Counted from the first letter of the stretch, positions 12,090 to 26,000 are shown. The stretch: 64,000 nucleotides of DNA from Distichodus sexfasciatus (GCA_032718565.1 JAVGVS010000159.1:499901-563900); one strand, 5' to 3'. Translations and numbers: made by a program. The notes: generated from the letters alone by a model not told the origin.

Positions 12090-12499
12090 TGTGAGAGCCC
12101 AGCCCAGACCAAGGGAGGTGTCCGCCTCATCGGACTCCAGTTCCAGACTTTCACAACAACCTCAGTTCACCAGATCAACGTCACCAGAATTCTAACCAAT
12201 CATAGCTATGTTACCAGTATTTAAAGATATTCATGTGCAACTGTTCCTTGCGAAGTATTATTATGCCTTGTGCTACATACCGAGCGTTTCTTGTGTTTGC
12301 CTGTCTCTGTTTTGACCCTTGCTTTCAGTTTTTGGATTACCCCTCTGCTTCTGGTGATTTGGTTTTGTTTGCTTCGTGGACTGTGTATTTTGGTGCTGAC
12401 CTTTGCCTGAATAAACTCTTGGTTTTTCGACAATTTACCCCTGTGCCTGCGACCTGGTTCTGTCAACTCTGCGTTTGGGTTCACCTGCCCGTCGTTACA
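12090..12499 (+). mobile_element. solo LTR of a retrotransposon
   Basis: A 410-bp unit begins with TGTGAGAGCCC and ends with GTCGTTACA, the TG...CA ends typical of LTRs. It is bounded by a perfect 5-bp duplication AAAAT (12085-12089 and 12500-12504). An AATAAA signal lies at 12410-12415 in the plus orientation. There is no internal coding sequence and no second LTR nearby, so this is a solo LTR left by recombination between the two LTRs of an older insertion. The superfamily (Gypsy-type or ERV-type) cannot be settled from the LTR alone. Confidence 0.85.
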
Positions 12500-12504
12500 A
12501 AAAT

Positions 12505-14232
12505 TAACCAAATCCACCATCAGACCTTGAGCTGGACTGTTGTAATATGCATTTACAATTCGTACTTTTGCTATTTCTGCTTTGTAGAATCTTTGTGAAT
12601 TTCTCTTTTAGAAAACATGTAGGCAGTTGCCTTAAAGGTCCATAACAAATGAATTTGAATGCTTCAGTAGTTAACTTCAGAAGCGTGATCATCCATGACT
12701 TGGTAAACTGCAATCATGTTGGGTTATAAAATCTGAATCAAGCATTACGTCATCATCTCTGGCATAATAGTTACTTTAGGGAACTTTGAGAGTGAGGTAA
12801 GGGAATGACCGCATAAATGGAACACGACAGAATTAATGTTGAGAATGATGCTGCATCACCTACTGCGGAAAATGAGAAAAGGCCTTCAGGACTCATCCAA
12901 ATTGGCATGAAATTATCTCCCACTCCACAGCTAGAGATAACGGGCGCTTCGCTTTGCCCTTTTTAAAAATATGACGTTTCCTCTCCTCGGGCCTCTTTAG
13001 GGAACAGAGCAGAGTTACTTTGCAGTTTCAGCGTGTTTGCGGAATGAGTTTAAGAAAGTTCATTTCTAAAGGCATGAGTGTCACACAGAAAAGAGTTTTG
13101 GCATACAGGCAAAGAACAATAGAGAATTTCAAAAACACATTAGGGATGGGTTGGTGTGTCCATAACAAATAAATAATGTTTAGTAGTCTTTCTCACTAAT
13201 CATTCTGGGCACATCTTTTGCTTTTAACTTGATGTCCCTCCAGGAGTTTATGGAGCTCATATAAACGTGCCTATAAACCATATTAAGTAATCAAACTTTT
13301 ATTACTTGATATTGCAGTAAATCAGTATACTTTCAAGCCATACGTGTGAAAAAGCTTTTAAGAATCAGTTTTTTGTTCATGGTGTAGCAAAATTAATTGA
13401 ATTTGCTTCTGTTCTGAATTTGTCATTGTCCTAAAGTACAGATAAGAAAATATGTGCCATTAAGTTTTTATCTGTACCCACAGTGCTAATATTAATCTTT
13501 ATTCCTGTCTGTCTACTGGTGTGAATGGAAAGAGTTGGAATATGAATCACATTTTGATATTGCATCTGGATTGTGACATTTACAATAAAGTGGTTCATCT
13601 TTCTTTTTCCCCCTTCCCACCCCAAAATGATGGAAAATAGAAATGGCATGAGTTTGTATTCAGGTTACATCACACATGACGTTTAAAATGGTGTGAAATG
13701 GAAACAGAACACAGGCTAAATATTCACAATCCGGCAGCGTAGTACATGCATTTTCAAATAGATCAAACAGTCAGAAGACAAGATGTTTTTACTGCCTCCC
13801 CATAAATTACAGTCCACAAAGTGGAAACATGTATGAAAGCATCAAAAATGAAATGGCTGGAAAATTTCTGTCTGGACTCCATTGGTGTGCATGTGGCAGA
13901 TCACGTCCTTCGCATTTTTAAGGTTTTAAAAAAAAATTATTTGGAAAGAACAGTGGCTTCAAAAGGGTTTGCTTATACCACATATTGCTTATTCATTACT
14001 GCTGTTTTGCCAGAGATGACCGCTGTTTCTATTGGGGGAAGCAGTATGGGCCTTGGAGTGTCCAGCAGGTTTTCCATTCCAGCATTCTCTCTTATAGGGT
14101 ATATATCTCAAGACAGGTGGATTGTAAACCTTGTAAGATTGTAGGATTGTTAGGGACCATGAAAAGGTTTGCACCCCTCATTCAAGTGCATTAAAAAGTA
14201 CATTTTTGTAAGTTTGCTTGCCGGTGCAATCT
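12505..14232. other. intergenic sequence, no gene seen
   Basis: There is no recognisable coding exon. Less AT-rich DNA at about 12930-13050 stands out only weakly. Confidence 0.5.
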
Positions 14233-14340
14233 CCAATAACTGTCATCAAAGTAAACTTCATTGTCATCTCAGCTATAAATATATTGTATTAATATGTACA
14301 GGAACATGATGAAGTTTTAGTGACTGAAACAGAACAGGGA
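14233..14340 (-). repeat. LINE-like 3' end fragment
   Basis: The plus-strand text AAAGTAAACTTCATTGTCATCTCAGC is the reverse complement of a widespread fish retroposon tail ending GACAATAAAGTT-like. A related copy starts at about 46745. The class is inferred from the tail only. Confidence 0.45.
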
Positions 14341-14917
14341 TGACTTAGTAAATGTGCACAATGTAAAAACTTCATGGAGAGGTCCTATGGCGGGAATTAT
14401 TTATGGGACCTTGAGGGCTTTTTTTACACTTCAACTTCATAGACAATTTATATGGCGGGAAATTGAATTCATGTATAATTCGCTATTACGTAGAAGACCT
14501 ATCCGATTTCATGTAAAAACTTAACTTTGCGATGCCATATAATGATGGACCAACTCAGTGACCAATTTAAGTTCTGACAACCATGTACTACAGTATTAAT
14601 TTATTATATGATGAAAACGTTTGTGGACGACTTTGTTTTCCAAGATTAATTAAGCTGTGACTTTATGTGTGTTTTTTCGACGCGGGTCTGTCAAAAAATA
14701 TTTGCGAACTGTATCGCTGTCATTGACTGGATTAGTTCAGGGACGTGTGCAAACGGAAGCCAGGATGACGCCTAAAGTACGGAGCACCTAAATGGACTTA
14801 TGAGGGTAAAGTAAACGTGACTTTAGCGTTCATTTTAGCTCACTATACGACGCTTTTCTGAATCGACAACCAAGCGATAACATATAATAAATATGGGTTG
14901 GTAACGTGGCTTTAGTG

Positions 14918-15166
14918 TAGTGATGGGAATTCCGGCTCTTTTAAGAGAATCGGTTCTTATGGCTCGGCTCAATGAAAAGAGCCGGCTCTTTCGTTTTTCA
15001 AAAATAATGTAAAATTATGTGTAACATGAATTAGTAATGTACAAAACATACATTATATCAAATGTTTATTATTTATGTGACTTATTATACTGGACATGGA
15101 ACAGAGAGCTAAAACAATTACATTTTAATGCACAAAAAGATCCAATACCTGATTATATGTGTAATA

Positions 15167-15233
<67 letters not shown>

Positions 15234-15541
15234 CTATTTACAGTGAAACGTGTCTCTGCATATATTTAACACCAAGTGAGTTGTCTTACCGCCATCTATG
15301 AGCCATAGATAATAGTGTTTTTTTCCAAAATAAAACACCTTGCGGACCGCGATGGTCAATAGAAATGATATACAAAAAGGTTTTTACTCTTTCTTTTCTT
15401 TCTACATTGTAGTTGATCAAGTACGTGCGGCTCGAACAGGAAAAAATTTAGAGAGGCAAAACCAAACCGGCCCCGGCTCCGATCGTTCACTTCCAAGAGC
15501 CGGCTCTAAGAACCGTTTCGTTCGCAACCGACACGTCACTG
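14918..15541. mobile_element. hAT-like non-autonomous DNA transposon
   Basis: The left end TAGTGATGGG and right end CACGTCACTG form hAT-type terminal inverted repeats. The subterminal blocks match in inverted orientation (AGAGCCGGCTC motifs at both ends, with AGAACCG facing CGGTTCT). The interior holds a long (TA)n tract at about 15172-15226 and no transposase frame. I could not find a clear 8-bp target duplication, so the outer limits may be off by a few bases. Confidence 0.75.
15172..15226. repeat. (AT)n microsatellite
   Basis: About 27 AT units lie inside the hAT-like element. They create a spurious frame ending in a repeated Ile-Tyr tract. Confidence 0.95.
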
Positions 15542-18500
15542 CAAACACAGTCAACCCGGACGGTTAAACATATGCGTATGGATTTATGGATATACTTTAT
15601 TTATAATTCGTCCGAATTCACTCTTAATGGAAGTTGGAGAGACGGGGCCGTAGCTTCAAACGAAGTAGAAAGAATAAACCCAACGTTAAGCATCATCACT
15701 TGAAGGCGCGCCACCCTGCTGCTTGTGCTACTGTAAGTTTGCTAACTACACGATGAAAGGGAAAATGTTGCTTTAAACTGATAAAGTTTGCTTGGGAGTG
15801 TTATTAGGTAGTCGACTGTGTCAAACTGTTTAATAGAAATCCAAACTCCTGTCCAAATTAACCCCCCTTTTCACAAGCCAAGCCAGCAAAGCCAGGTTTG
15901 CCTGTTAGCTGGGCATCACCTTACACGAATACTTGAGACAGTTGCCATACATTTGCAGTAAGGTTATATTTTCTCATTTAAATTAGGTTTGTTTCACTAC
16001 AAGTTTGCCATCACTGTCAAATACATTTGCCACCAGTGGCTGACAACTCCACTGTTTGCCGCAAACCTACCAAACATTTTGATAAAATATATGAACTATT
16101 TCATGATTTAGTCCATGTTCTAATCTGTGTTAAAACACACACAAATCTGACACAAAACACCACACAGTTAATCCAAATTGCCTGATATGATCATCGTTTA
16201 TTTCTACACAGTAAAAGACACATAGTTGATGCATTTGTATCTGTCTTTACCTGTAAGCACAGAATAACCCTACACATATACATGGGCATATATATATGCA
16301 TATGGGTCTATAATAAAGTGCAAATCAATCACAAGGTTCAATCATGCGTAACATTAGGGACATCGCAACAAAGAATCCATTCAATGCCTCACAAAGCAAA
16401 TGTTCCTACCTGTTTTGTTTTTTTTTTCTCTTGTTAGCTACTGGGCAAAATTAAGGTCATAACAAATAAGAAAGACAAATAAAGTTTTGAAAGAAAAAAT
16501 GAATCAACCAGAAAAAAGGGATACAATAGATTTCAAGTTTTGAGAAAGTACCATTCAGTTTAATGGCCCATAAAGGCTAGTCTGTCTGTCCTCAGCGCTC
16601 TGGATCAAAATAGAAATATGGGCTCCTTTTCCGTCTTAAATTTTGTCTTAATCTTAAAATGCTGTTGAGCCGAATTTCTCATGTTGCTGCAGTCACTCAA
16701 CATTCAAAGATGACAGTTCTCCTATTTTTTAAATACAGCCTGAATACTTAGAGGAATTATCTGTGTCAAAAATGGTAACGTCGCAAACAGTGACTGGAAG
16801 AGAATAGGGCAAGTAGCCTGGCTGGCCAAGCCTAAAGAGGCCAATGTGGCCAACAATAACTGAAAACCAAATGGCCATTAGCTTTTATTCATTGTTATTC
16901 ATTAATATGAATTATCCAAGTATGAGGTCCAGTCATTGCTTTTCTACCACAGATTAAGGGCATAATGCTATTCAAGTTCAAATGACCAGAGGGCTGCAAT
17001 ACTTTCGGTTTGCCCTTCACACCAGTACAGACATTTTTTGATAAAATATACATTCTGTCAAGGTTACAAAATCCAATACAATTTAATATTTTTATCTTAA
17101 TCAACATAAAACTAAATAAGTATTGGGTTATGCAGGAAATAGGCTTTGAACAGAAAGGAATACAGATACATCCACACAAATTGAAACCCAACAAAAGACT
17201 AAATGTGTAAGTGCACAATAGCAGTGTTAACACAAGGATAGAGTGTAAGTATCGTCAACATCAATGAAAAATAGCAATGACTGGTACTGGGTTGGCCAGA
17301 ACATCTTCTATAGCATCGTCCAGAGCTGAAAACCCAAGCTCTGGTAATTTCTGCACTAGACTTGGGAGATGCTTTGGCCAACCCTGGTATAAAGGTCTCC
17401 ATGAAAGTGGTATCATCTTGTCATACACTGGAATAAGCGAGACATAAAACCAGGTTCCTGCAGCTTATAGTAGTTTTTCTTGTGTGTTACGGAGATGTTT
17501 AGTTGTAAAAATAACTTTTTGTAAAAATTAGATTTCTTAATTGCATCTAGAGTCTCACTTCATTCCAGAGTACATTAAGAGCACTTTCTTTCCACCAAAA
17601 CAGTACTCTCAAGGTGAATATAAATCAGGGGGAAAAACAGATAGACCGTCTTCTTGAAAAGAGAGTAGAAACATAACAGTGGGGAAAGAAATAGGTTTAG
17701 CAGCAAACTGTTTGGTACAGCAAGTTCCTTGGTGCTTGATAAAACCATAAAACCCTTAAAACCCCCCACCTGCGTAATGCTTTAATTGAGAGATTTTGCT
17801 CTCAAAAATACACTACGTCTCTGCCTACTCAAGTACACAACAGCTATAATGGTCTCTCTTCCATCAGCTCGATGTCACGTTGAAATGTTTGAGCTGAACC
17901 TGTAGAAGGTAAAAGAGTTCTAATTGTTTCAATGCCCTTTTATAGTGGTCCTAGGAGAGTGGAAAGTGCATATAAAGACAGAAACCTCATTACGTCTCTT
18001 AACACATACACATAAACCGAGATTGGAATTAACGAGATGGCTAAGGTAAGAACCTGGGAGAGACATTCTGTTCAAATGAAAAGGAAATAAAAACATACTG
18101 GAAAAAGACCAGGGAGGTGCATTGCCTTTTACACAGGGATAAAAGCTACTATTTTTGTCTAAAAGTCTCAGCTGACCCTTGTGTCCTATGAGGGCATTAA
18201 TCAGTTTGATTTTACCATGGAACCTTTATAGTGATTATTGCATAGCTTGGTGAGTGTTTTCAATTTGCACGTTATTTGGTTTCAGAAAAAACAGTCATTC
18301 TGCCAGTGTTAATTTAGTGGACAAAAACCATTGCGAAAATCATTTGTGACGTGATTAACATGTTAACACAATAAAGAGGATTAAGATGACGACGTGACAT
18401 TCAGGTTTGACTAAAGTAGGATGAAAACAAACAAACAATCAAAAAACACAGGTACACAAGTAGACATAAGGCAATGTATTTTCGAGTTTGTGTACCGGTC

Positions 18501-19335
18501 GCACCAGCAATTACACTAGCTAGTTAAAATCGAAGCGACGCCGGTGTAACTCATCCCCCAAATCCATCACCATTATTTGATATTTAGGGTTGTACTTGAA
18601 AATATTTTTTCACACGGAATTAGTGACGAAAAGGTGATTGGAAGGAACCAGGCGATTGGCATTAAAATGAACTGGCAGCAAATAGTGGATGTTTTAAAGT
18701 ATTAAACATATAAAGCTTACCCTCGAGACCATCAAAATGAATTAATGAGTGGCAAAATTAACACTGCATCTCAGGCGAATGCGTCTTTCATCAAACGGCT
18801 AAATCGCTACATAACCACTATGGCACCAACACAGTGTCGCGATAAACATAGCCAGTTTAGTGGCAGCTTTAATGGATTTGGCCCTCGCTAAAAATGTCAT
18901 TTTTCTGCCAAGCACACGCTTTACATCACGCCACTGCCCGCCAGTCTTAGTTTATCTTCGCTTGCCCCTGAAGCACTTAAAAAGAGACTCTCTACTCGTC
19001 CACCACGGGTAAACACTCAGGGAGAAATAGGCCTTTCATAAACATTGTATATTGCATAGTGTCAAGAATGGCTCCAGAAAACACTTTGCAGTGGCCGTTC
19101 CAGTTGAACTGTTTATATTGACCGTAGGTGCATTACAGAATGGCTGAACTGCCTCATTCACCCGTTACTTATGAAGTAAAAACCAGCACTGCACACTGTA
19201 AAAAATGATGGACCAGTTAGTCATGTTGGCATAATTTGTCATTTACTTCAGCTTAAAACTATCATTAACGCAATTCCAACTAATCTTTGTGTTGTCAGTG
19301 TTAAAACTTTAAGTTGTAACTATGACCGTGTTTAA
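15542..19335. other. intergenic sequence, no gene seen
   Basis: No coding exon is recognisable. A minus-strand 112-codon frame at 16895-17233 has no family resemblance. A more GC-balanced stretch at about 18780-19020 could hold conserved non-coding sequence but shows no specific motif. Confidence 0.5.
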
Positions 19336-20358
19336 AGGTCCCCATTATGAAAAAAATGACCTTTTCTGTTCCTTGGAGATCCATTTGGGTCTGTACTGCT
19401 TCTACACACAATGTAAGTTTGATTTTTTTTTTTTTTTAAGTCAATTGTGTTAGTATTGATTTATGAATGTCAGAAGTCATGTGCTTAAGTAAGCTGTCAC
19501 AGTAGGGAATATTTGAATAACTCCACCCTCCTATCTGAGAAGCTCCGCCCACCAGGTAGACCTGCTGGCACTTCCTGATCTGCCATGTTTTCTTGAAAGC
19601 ACTAGCGTAGGAATTGCAAAGAAGAGTGTTTACACAAAATAGATGGTGCTCTTTGTAACTTAGCAACATAAAGTGCTGAGAAGTGACCACGTGGACCACG
19701 CGTTTGTTGGACACAGGCCCTAGTCGGCAAAAACCTGATAGTGTGTGCTAACCATTTCAAGGCCGATTACTTGGTCAATTTCGGTTAGTACAAACTAGGA
19801 TTAACCACCAAACTTTGTCTCAACGTGGGGGCACTTCCAACTGTCTGTGCCAAGCCTGCACACGAGGGAGATGTAAGTACTTATAAATAATGACATATAT
19901 GTTTCGGACGAACTAACAAGCTGCATTTTGCCGTTTTAGCCATTTAGCACGAGCAAACACTAACAGCTAACGTTAGTTAAGATAGTTTCCACTACTGTAT
20001 TGCAAGCCCAGCCGAGTCACACTCACACTTGGGAATTTATAAAAACAATGCATTTTAAGATGTTTGCTGAACTGAAATATGGCCGTAATGATGGTCTGTT
20101 AGCAGCCGCCATGTGGATTATTTTCACGTGAGGTAAACTCTCGTTGTGCTGCCTACACACCAGTTCCAGACACTTCTCATATGCCTTTAGGAATACCAAT
20201 GAGAAACAGCCTGTTCTGAATGGGACTGAAATGGAGGGGTAAAAAAGCAGGGGAAAATGCCTAATCTGAGATGTATTTTTAGCAAACTACTTCAGAGACA
20301 TGTTTAGTGGCGCTCATAGACCTATTTTAATTTGTTGAAAAAATATAATATGGGACCT
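19336..20358. mobile_element. TTAA-type non-autonomous DNA transposon
   Basis: The inverted ends AGGTCCCC and GGGACCT are each flanked by TTAA (19332-19335 and 20359-20362). TTAA target duplication is the signature of piggyBac- and Kolobok-type transposons. The ends stay similar inward (ATTATGAAAAAA facing TTTTTTATATTAT-like text). The 1-kb interior has no transposase frame, so it is non-autonomous. Confidence 0.75.
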
Positions 20359-20362
20359 TTAA

Positions 20363-22815
20363 GAGTGAAAGTGTTAATTTGCCACACAACACTAAAAAAA
20401 TTGGTTCAACTTAAAATCTTATGTTCAATTGCTGCTTCAAAGTTTCAAGTCAATTCAAACTCAATATTTTAAGTCTGATGTTTGTTTTTGTTTTTTTAGA
20501 ACTTTACATTCTACATGAATGTTATTTCTCATTTATCTGTAAGATGTATATTACTAGAAGGAAACAGAATATATTGCTATTTTAAATGAGCAATTTTCAA
20601 TCCTGTGTGGCATTTTAACACATTCACCGGTAAACACAGCCATGAAAACTTATTAAAGTTAAGCATAAATCATTTTTAAGTTAAAGTAAATGAAAGAAGT
20701 ATGTTAACGACTTATTAATCAAATCCTTTTTTACAGTGTGATTTGAAATACTGGATGTCAGTTTTCTTCTTCCCCCCAACACAGGCAGAATTATTTTTAA
20801 AGCTAATAATATTCCCTAAACAACAGTCTATGGTTGACCCTGCAGAAATACACAGTTAAGTGGCAATGCTCGCAACACTCCGCTTTTATTAACGTTTAAT
20901 CTTTTTTTCTTTTAGTGGTCCCATACAACACTCGCAGGAAAGGTGACCTGACTCGAATGACCAACGTGTTCCCCCATGACCAGCACAGAGTCATTACATG
21001 GGTCTTTTACGGTTAATGAAAACCAGAGAGCGGAAAAAGGTCCAAGAAATCGAAGCCAAAGTCCCCAAAAATGGGCACTTTTGGCAATGTCGCTCTTACT
21101 TATAAAAAAAGAAAGAAAGAAAGTTAGAACGTGTCATCCGTAAACTACCTCTAGCTGACGCAATGTAGAACATCCACAGAAACGTAATTTAAAAAAAAAA
21201 CTTAAATAACATAGAAGGAAAATAAATAGGAATAAATCAAAAGGCTTTAAAAAATCTTAAATAGACATCTACTTTTAGCATTGCAGCACTGTCTAACACG
21301 GCGGTTGCCGAACCCACTTTTACATGTCAACGCGGATTATATCGTTCATCTGTCCAATAAGTTGTAGGTGGAAAACATGACGAGACCGCCACCGTTACAC
21401 TCGAGGGTTAGCCCCAAACTTTCTGAACAGGTTATTTTTCCTCTACTGCGCTTCTCTAGCAAGAGCTAAGGAGTTAAGAAAAGTTGTAATATAGTTCTTT
21501 TACACCACTCGCTTCCATGAGATCTAGACCAGGAATCAGGTCCAGGAATTAGAATGAAACTAGTTATATTCTTCTTTTCTGTAGTAGAAAAATAAGAGAT
21601 GTTTTAAAGTTACTAAATGGTCCCTTCCTTCACATCTCGAAACAGATGTACAGATGTTATTGATTTATTTAGTTACGCATGGCTCACTGACACACCTAAT
21701 GTTACAGCACACGGTCACTGCGTCCGAAATCACATACGCTGTACTGTGGACTTAAAACTAAGTTAAATCCAGAGTTATTAGTAACTTAATATTAAGAGCA
21801 GTACATTTTCTACATGATCTCAGACAGATACAACATTGTCCTTGAGGATGGAGGCAGTGAAAAAATATTTTCATGGTTCTAGAGAGAATTTTTTGTATAA
21901 AGACAATATCTCTGTAACTTTTTCGCTGTCTTGTGTGACGTTTTGCTCTCTTTTTCTATTCTCTTGGTTTTACAGAATTGAAATTGGTCCAACTTTCTTA
22001 CTAAATGGATGTCAGACAAACTAATATATTTACTGTGCCATCTTCAGCCACCCTTTAGGGCAGAAATATGCTATTTTGGACGCAGTGAGGGTCTATGAGA
22101 TATGGCATCTGGAGTGAATTTCAATTTTTGGTCTTTTTTAAAATGAATTCCTGCACAAAAAACTTCTTTTTAAAGATATTTCTCGCCCAGTGGGTGAGGT
22201 TTCACAAAAAGGCTAGTGGCAAATTTTAAGATTAACAGCTAAAAATAGTAAAATATCTGTTAATAAATAAATAGTACACTCTCATATTTATAGCACATGC
22301 CAACTATTTCACATTAACAATAGATCCAGTAATATATACACACATTTTCTTTGTTGTAATCTCATTTAGATATATCGGTTATAAACGGTTATTTGTATTT
22401 TTATTAGGATATTATTTTTTGTTTTTTTCCCCTTCCCCTTTAGATACTTTTCATGAAAATAATTTTTTAAAATCTATCTAAGAACTCTCTACACAACGGC
22501 CCGAGTGTTAGGGTGTTAATTCTCACGACTGGACAGATTTTACACAAATGACTTTTTGTATGAACCGGTTGTAAAATATGAGCTTCGTTTGTGAACTAGC
22601 TGGAGATGTTCCTTCTTGACACACACATCCAAAGTTGAACCCACTGAACCTTTTCACATTCAAACTCTTTTCATGCATGCCTTATTTTCCAGTTCCAGAG
22701 AATGAATGTATTCCTGTACTCTGATGGCGAATGAACCCCTACTACCTTTAGTTTGTGTGTTTTTTCGTTTGTATTCTTTTCTCTTTTTTTCGCAGACCGG
22801 GTCGTGGTTTGGGGG
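20363..22815 (-). other. stc1 3' flank and probable 3' UTR
   Basis: This lies downstream of the stc1 stop codon on the minus strand. Vertebrate stc1 transcripts often have long 3' UTRs, so part of this is probably transcribed. Reverse-complement AATAAA signals occur at 22400-22405 and 21664-21669; which is used cannot be told by eye. No other gene is visible. Confidence 0.5.
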
Positions 22816-23098
22816 TTAAGAGCCGTCGCTGACGTTGCGTTTCTTGGTGAAGAGGTTTGCCGCGTCCCTGTTGCGCAGGTTAGGCTGGTTTTTGTGTGTG
22901 TGGGGGCTGACGGACCACCTCCACCCACCGCGAACCTCCGGCCCGGTTGGCACGGCGACGGACGGGCAGGGCTTGTTCTGCAGCAGCTGGAAGAGCGTGG
23001 CGATCTCGGGCCCTAACCGGGTCAACAGATTGGCCCTCAACAGGTCCACCGTTTCCTCGTCGCACTCCATCAGGCTATGCAGCAGCTTCCCGTAGAAC
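22816..23098 (-). CDS. stc1: stc1 coding exon 4
   Basis: Acceptor CGCCGGCAG (AG at 23100-23099) begins an exon that completes Arg158 and continues FYGKLL to the TAA stop at 22818-22816. It carries Cys170, the dimerisation Cys202 and the variable basic C-terminal tail including the WRW motif. Confidence 0.94.
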
Positions 23099-26000
23099 CT
23101 GCCGGCGAAACCAGGCAACGTTTCCAACTCAGACAGCGCCACGGCAAATTGGCACGTTTAACGACGTTAGGCAGGGCAACAAGAAATGAAAATTCGGTCA
23201 GAGTTCAGTCAGTTCTAACTGTTTTCGTCCCAGTTTGTGAGAAACCCAAGGGTACACTAAAAATAACTTCACTGTAAATTTACAGCATAAGCAGACCCGG
23301 GATTTTGGTGATGTTGCGATCGCAACTATTAACACGAATTCAGCCAGTCCCTGCAAATTCATCACGACTGTGCAATTTTGACCAATTACCACAACGACAA
23401 ATCATTGTCGTTTCCTGCAAAGCGCTGAGACTTACGTCAGTGAACTTACTTCCTTGTTACGTTAAGAAGACGCAGGAAACGTGTGTGATAAAAACGTATC
23501 GTGATTCTACTTGTGATCTGCACCCCTAGCCGGAACAGAGTTAGTGTGGACTCTACCTGTTAGGGAAGTGACTGGGCAGCTGAGCCACTTCAGCGATGGC
23601 CTCTGGGTTGGACTTGGCAACAGTGCAGATGTCCAGTTTGCTGTAACACTCTTCCTGGACTTCAGAAATCATCCTCTGGAAGGTGGAGCAGCGGCGGACA
23701 GTAAGAAAGACCTTGGAGGTGATGCCGTTGGCAATGCACTTTAGGCTCTCCTTCACAAAGGCCTTGCCCTGGAAAATACACAGATGTTGTGATGACATGC
23801 ATCCATTTTTTTAGTGCAAGCTGATCCTTGGGTCATTCAAACTATTCAAACCAGGTTAGATCTCTAGATTTCGGCTCTCAAGATTATTTCCAAACGCAGG
23901 AAATCAAGACTGACTATTCATACCTGAGTGTCAAATTTAGCAGCGCTGTAGAGGAAGGACTTGCAGATGTCGTGCATTCCATCTGTGTCACATGTAGAGT
24001 TCTCAAGGCAAGCAAAGGCACCGCAGCCCACCTGGAGTGCACTGTTCAAACAACGTGCCACATCCGCTGCAACAAAGATAAAGGAATAAATAACTGATAA
24101 AGACATAATGTGTGCGATCTCCACAAGAACCCTGCCATTTCAGTATCAACCAAATATGTGGTTGAATTTTAAACATCTTCACTAAGGTAACATAAGTTTG
24201 AAAACAAGCGTTTTCACAAATAATACTTTGCGCAAAGGTACAGCAAAATATATTTTTGCCAAAACAAAAAGCCCTCTAGTGGACAAACTATGCAACAACA
24301 AAAACCATAACACGTTCGAAGGATCCTATTTTATTGTCATTAATCCGGCGTTATAAACACTGATCCAGATTTTTCTGCAATCGGCTCCTATCAGCCGATA
24401 GCATCACATACTGTTCTGGCTTCAGTTCAGTAGGGGTGTTGAAATTAATCGCATAATCGATGCATCGCGATGCAGACATGGACGATTCTGCATCGATGCA
24501 ATGGCCGACCGTAATCGATTATAATAACGAAGGTTTTCAACCGGCGGTTCGCTGCTCTCTAGTGGAGATATTGTATCGAATCAAATTGTGAGACCAGCGA
24601 AGGTTCAAACCTTTACAGTTCAGCATGTTGAACTAGAGTCCATAGCGAGGAAATTGTTTTTTTTTTTTTATTTACCGAGGACACAGCTTAGGGAAATAGC
24701 TGGCCTGCCTTATGATTTTGGATGACCGTTTAACGACATATATAAGAAACGACTTGAACGTAAGAACCGAAGAGGGAAATAACCACACACGCGTACGAAA
24801 GGACACATTCTGGATCAGCAACGGCAGAACACATTCTCATTAACACTTCCCAGTCCCACGAGACATTTAAATACCGTTCGGTCTGGGGGAAAAAACGCCG
24901 CGTTTGACCTGAATAGCTGCAGCTTCACTATGATCGCGCGTGAGCTAATGTGAGTTTCCACCCTGCGCAGATGCCAGCTGAATTCCTCCTTGTACAGACT
25001 TAATATGACAAATAACAGCATGCTTGACTGGTCGCTGGACACCTTAAATTATATAAGGCCGGGGCACAATTTAGAATAATGACTCCACGTTTCCAGCATT
25101 GGCAGTGGCTTTTATGAGTATTCCAGTACTTTTTTCTGTTCTTGGAACCACGTTCGTGACCCACTGAGCCGAAAATACCCACGAGCAGGCCTCTTGGGGG
25201 CTTTGAGTCTAGTCTGGGTGTTGCATGCCCTGCATTTGCCCCCGGGAGGCTGAAGGGAGGGTGACGGGCATAGAGGGATGGAGTGTGTGTGTGTGTGTGT
25301 TTGCGTTGTACAGTGTTGGGTTCTGCTGACTGTCGCTTTTGGCATGAGTTCGGCTGTTTCCATTACCCTCACATGTGACAAGACAATGAGGCTCGGCGTG
25401 GCAGGCGAAAGCGCCAAAACCACCTCCAGCGCACCAGCGCCAGCCACTATAAACACCTTTCCCCGTACAGACTTGCAGCGCACATGGGGTCAGCGTTCTA
25501 CCCCAGCGTTAAGGAGCGTTCTCATGGGAGGAGTGCGTGCTTGTGTGTGAAAGAGAAACTGGTGTTGCTCGAGACCCCATTGTTCTGGGTTCTGAAGGAA
25601 GGGGGCGGAGAGAAAAATAGGCCGTGTGTTGCTGTGTCAATGGTGCTGGCAGAAGACAGACTTCTGAAATAACCAGAAAGCCCCTAAATGTCATAGCATG
25701 AATACGTCTATTATAGGCGCAGACCAGGGCGCGATCTCAGATGTACTCGCTATAAAGGGCATTTGCTTACTCCAAAAATTCGATCCATCAGCTACTCCAG
25801 TTTTGACATGGCGTCATTTCACGAAGCCTTGGCTGAGATTTAGCACGGCACACTCACGATAATTTGACTATTTAAAAACATGCCTTACTTCTGAGATGCT
25901 CCCTACGCCCCTTCTCAGGTTTGTACTTGTGAAGCTTTTAATACCATGATCTTTGCATGGTTTTCTATGATAGATCAAACAGGCTGACTCTATCTATCCA

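Noticed and set aside
12233..12598. 121-codon plus-strand frame and the 99-codon antisense frame
   Set aside because: Both lie mostly inside the solo LTR, cross its boundary, and match no retroviral or retrotransposon domain.
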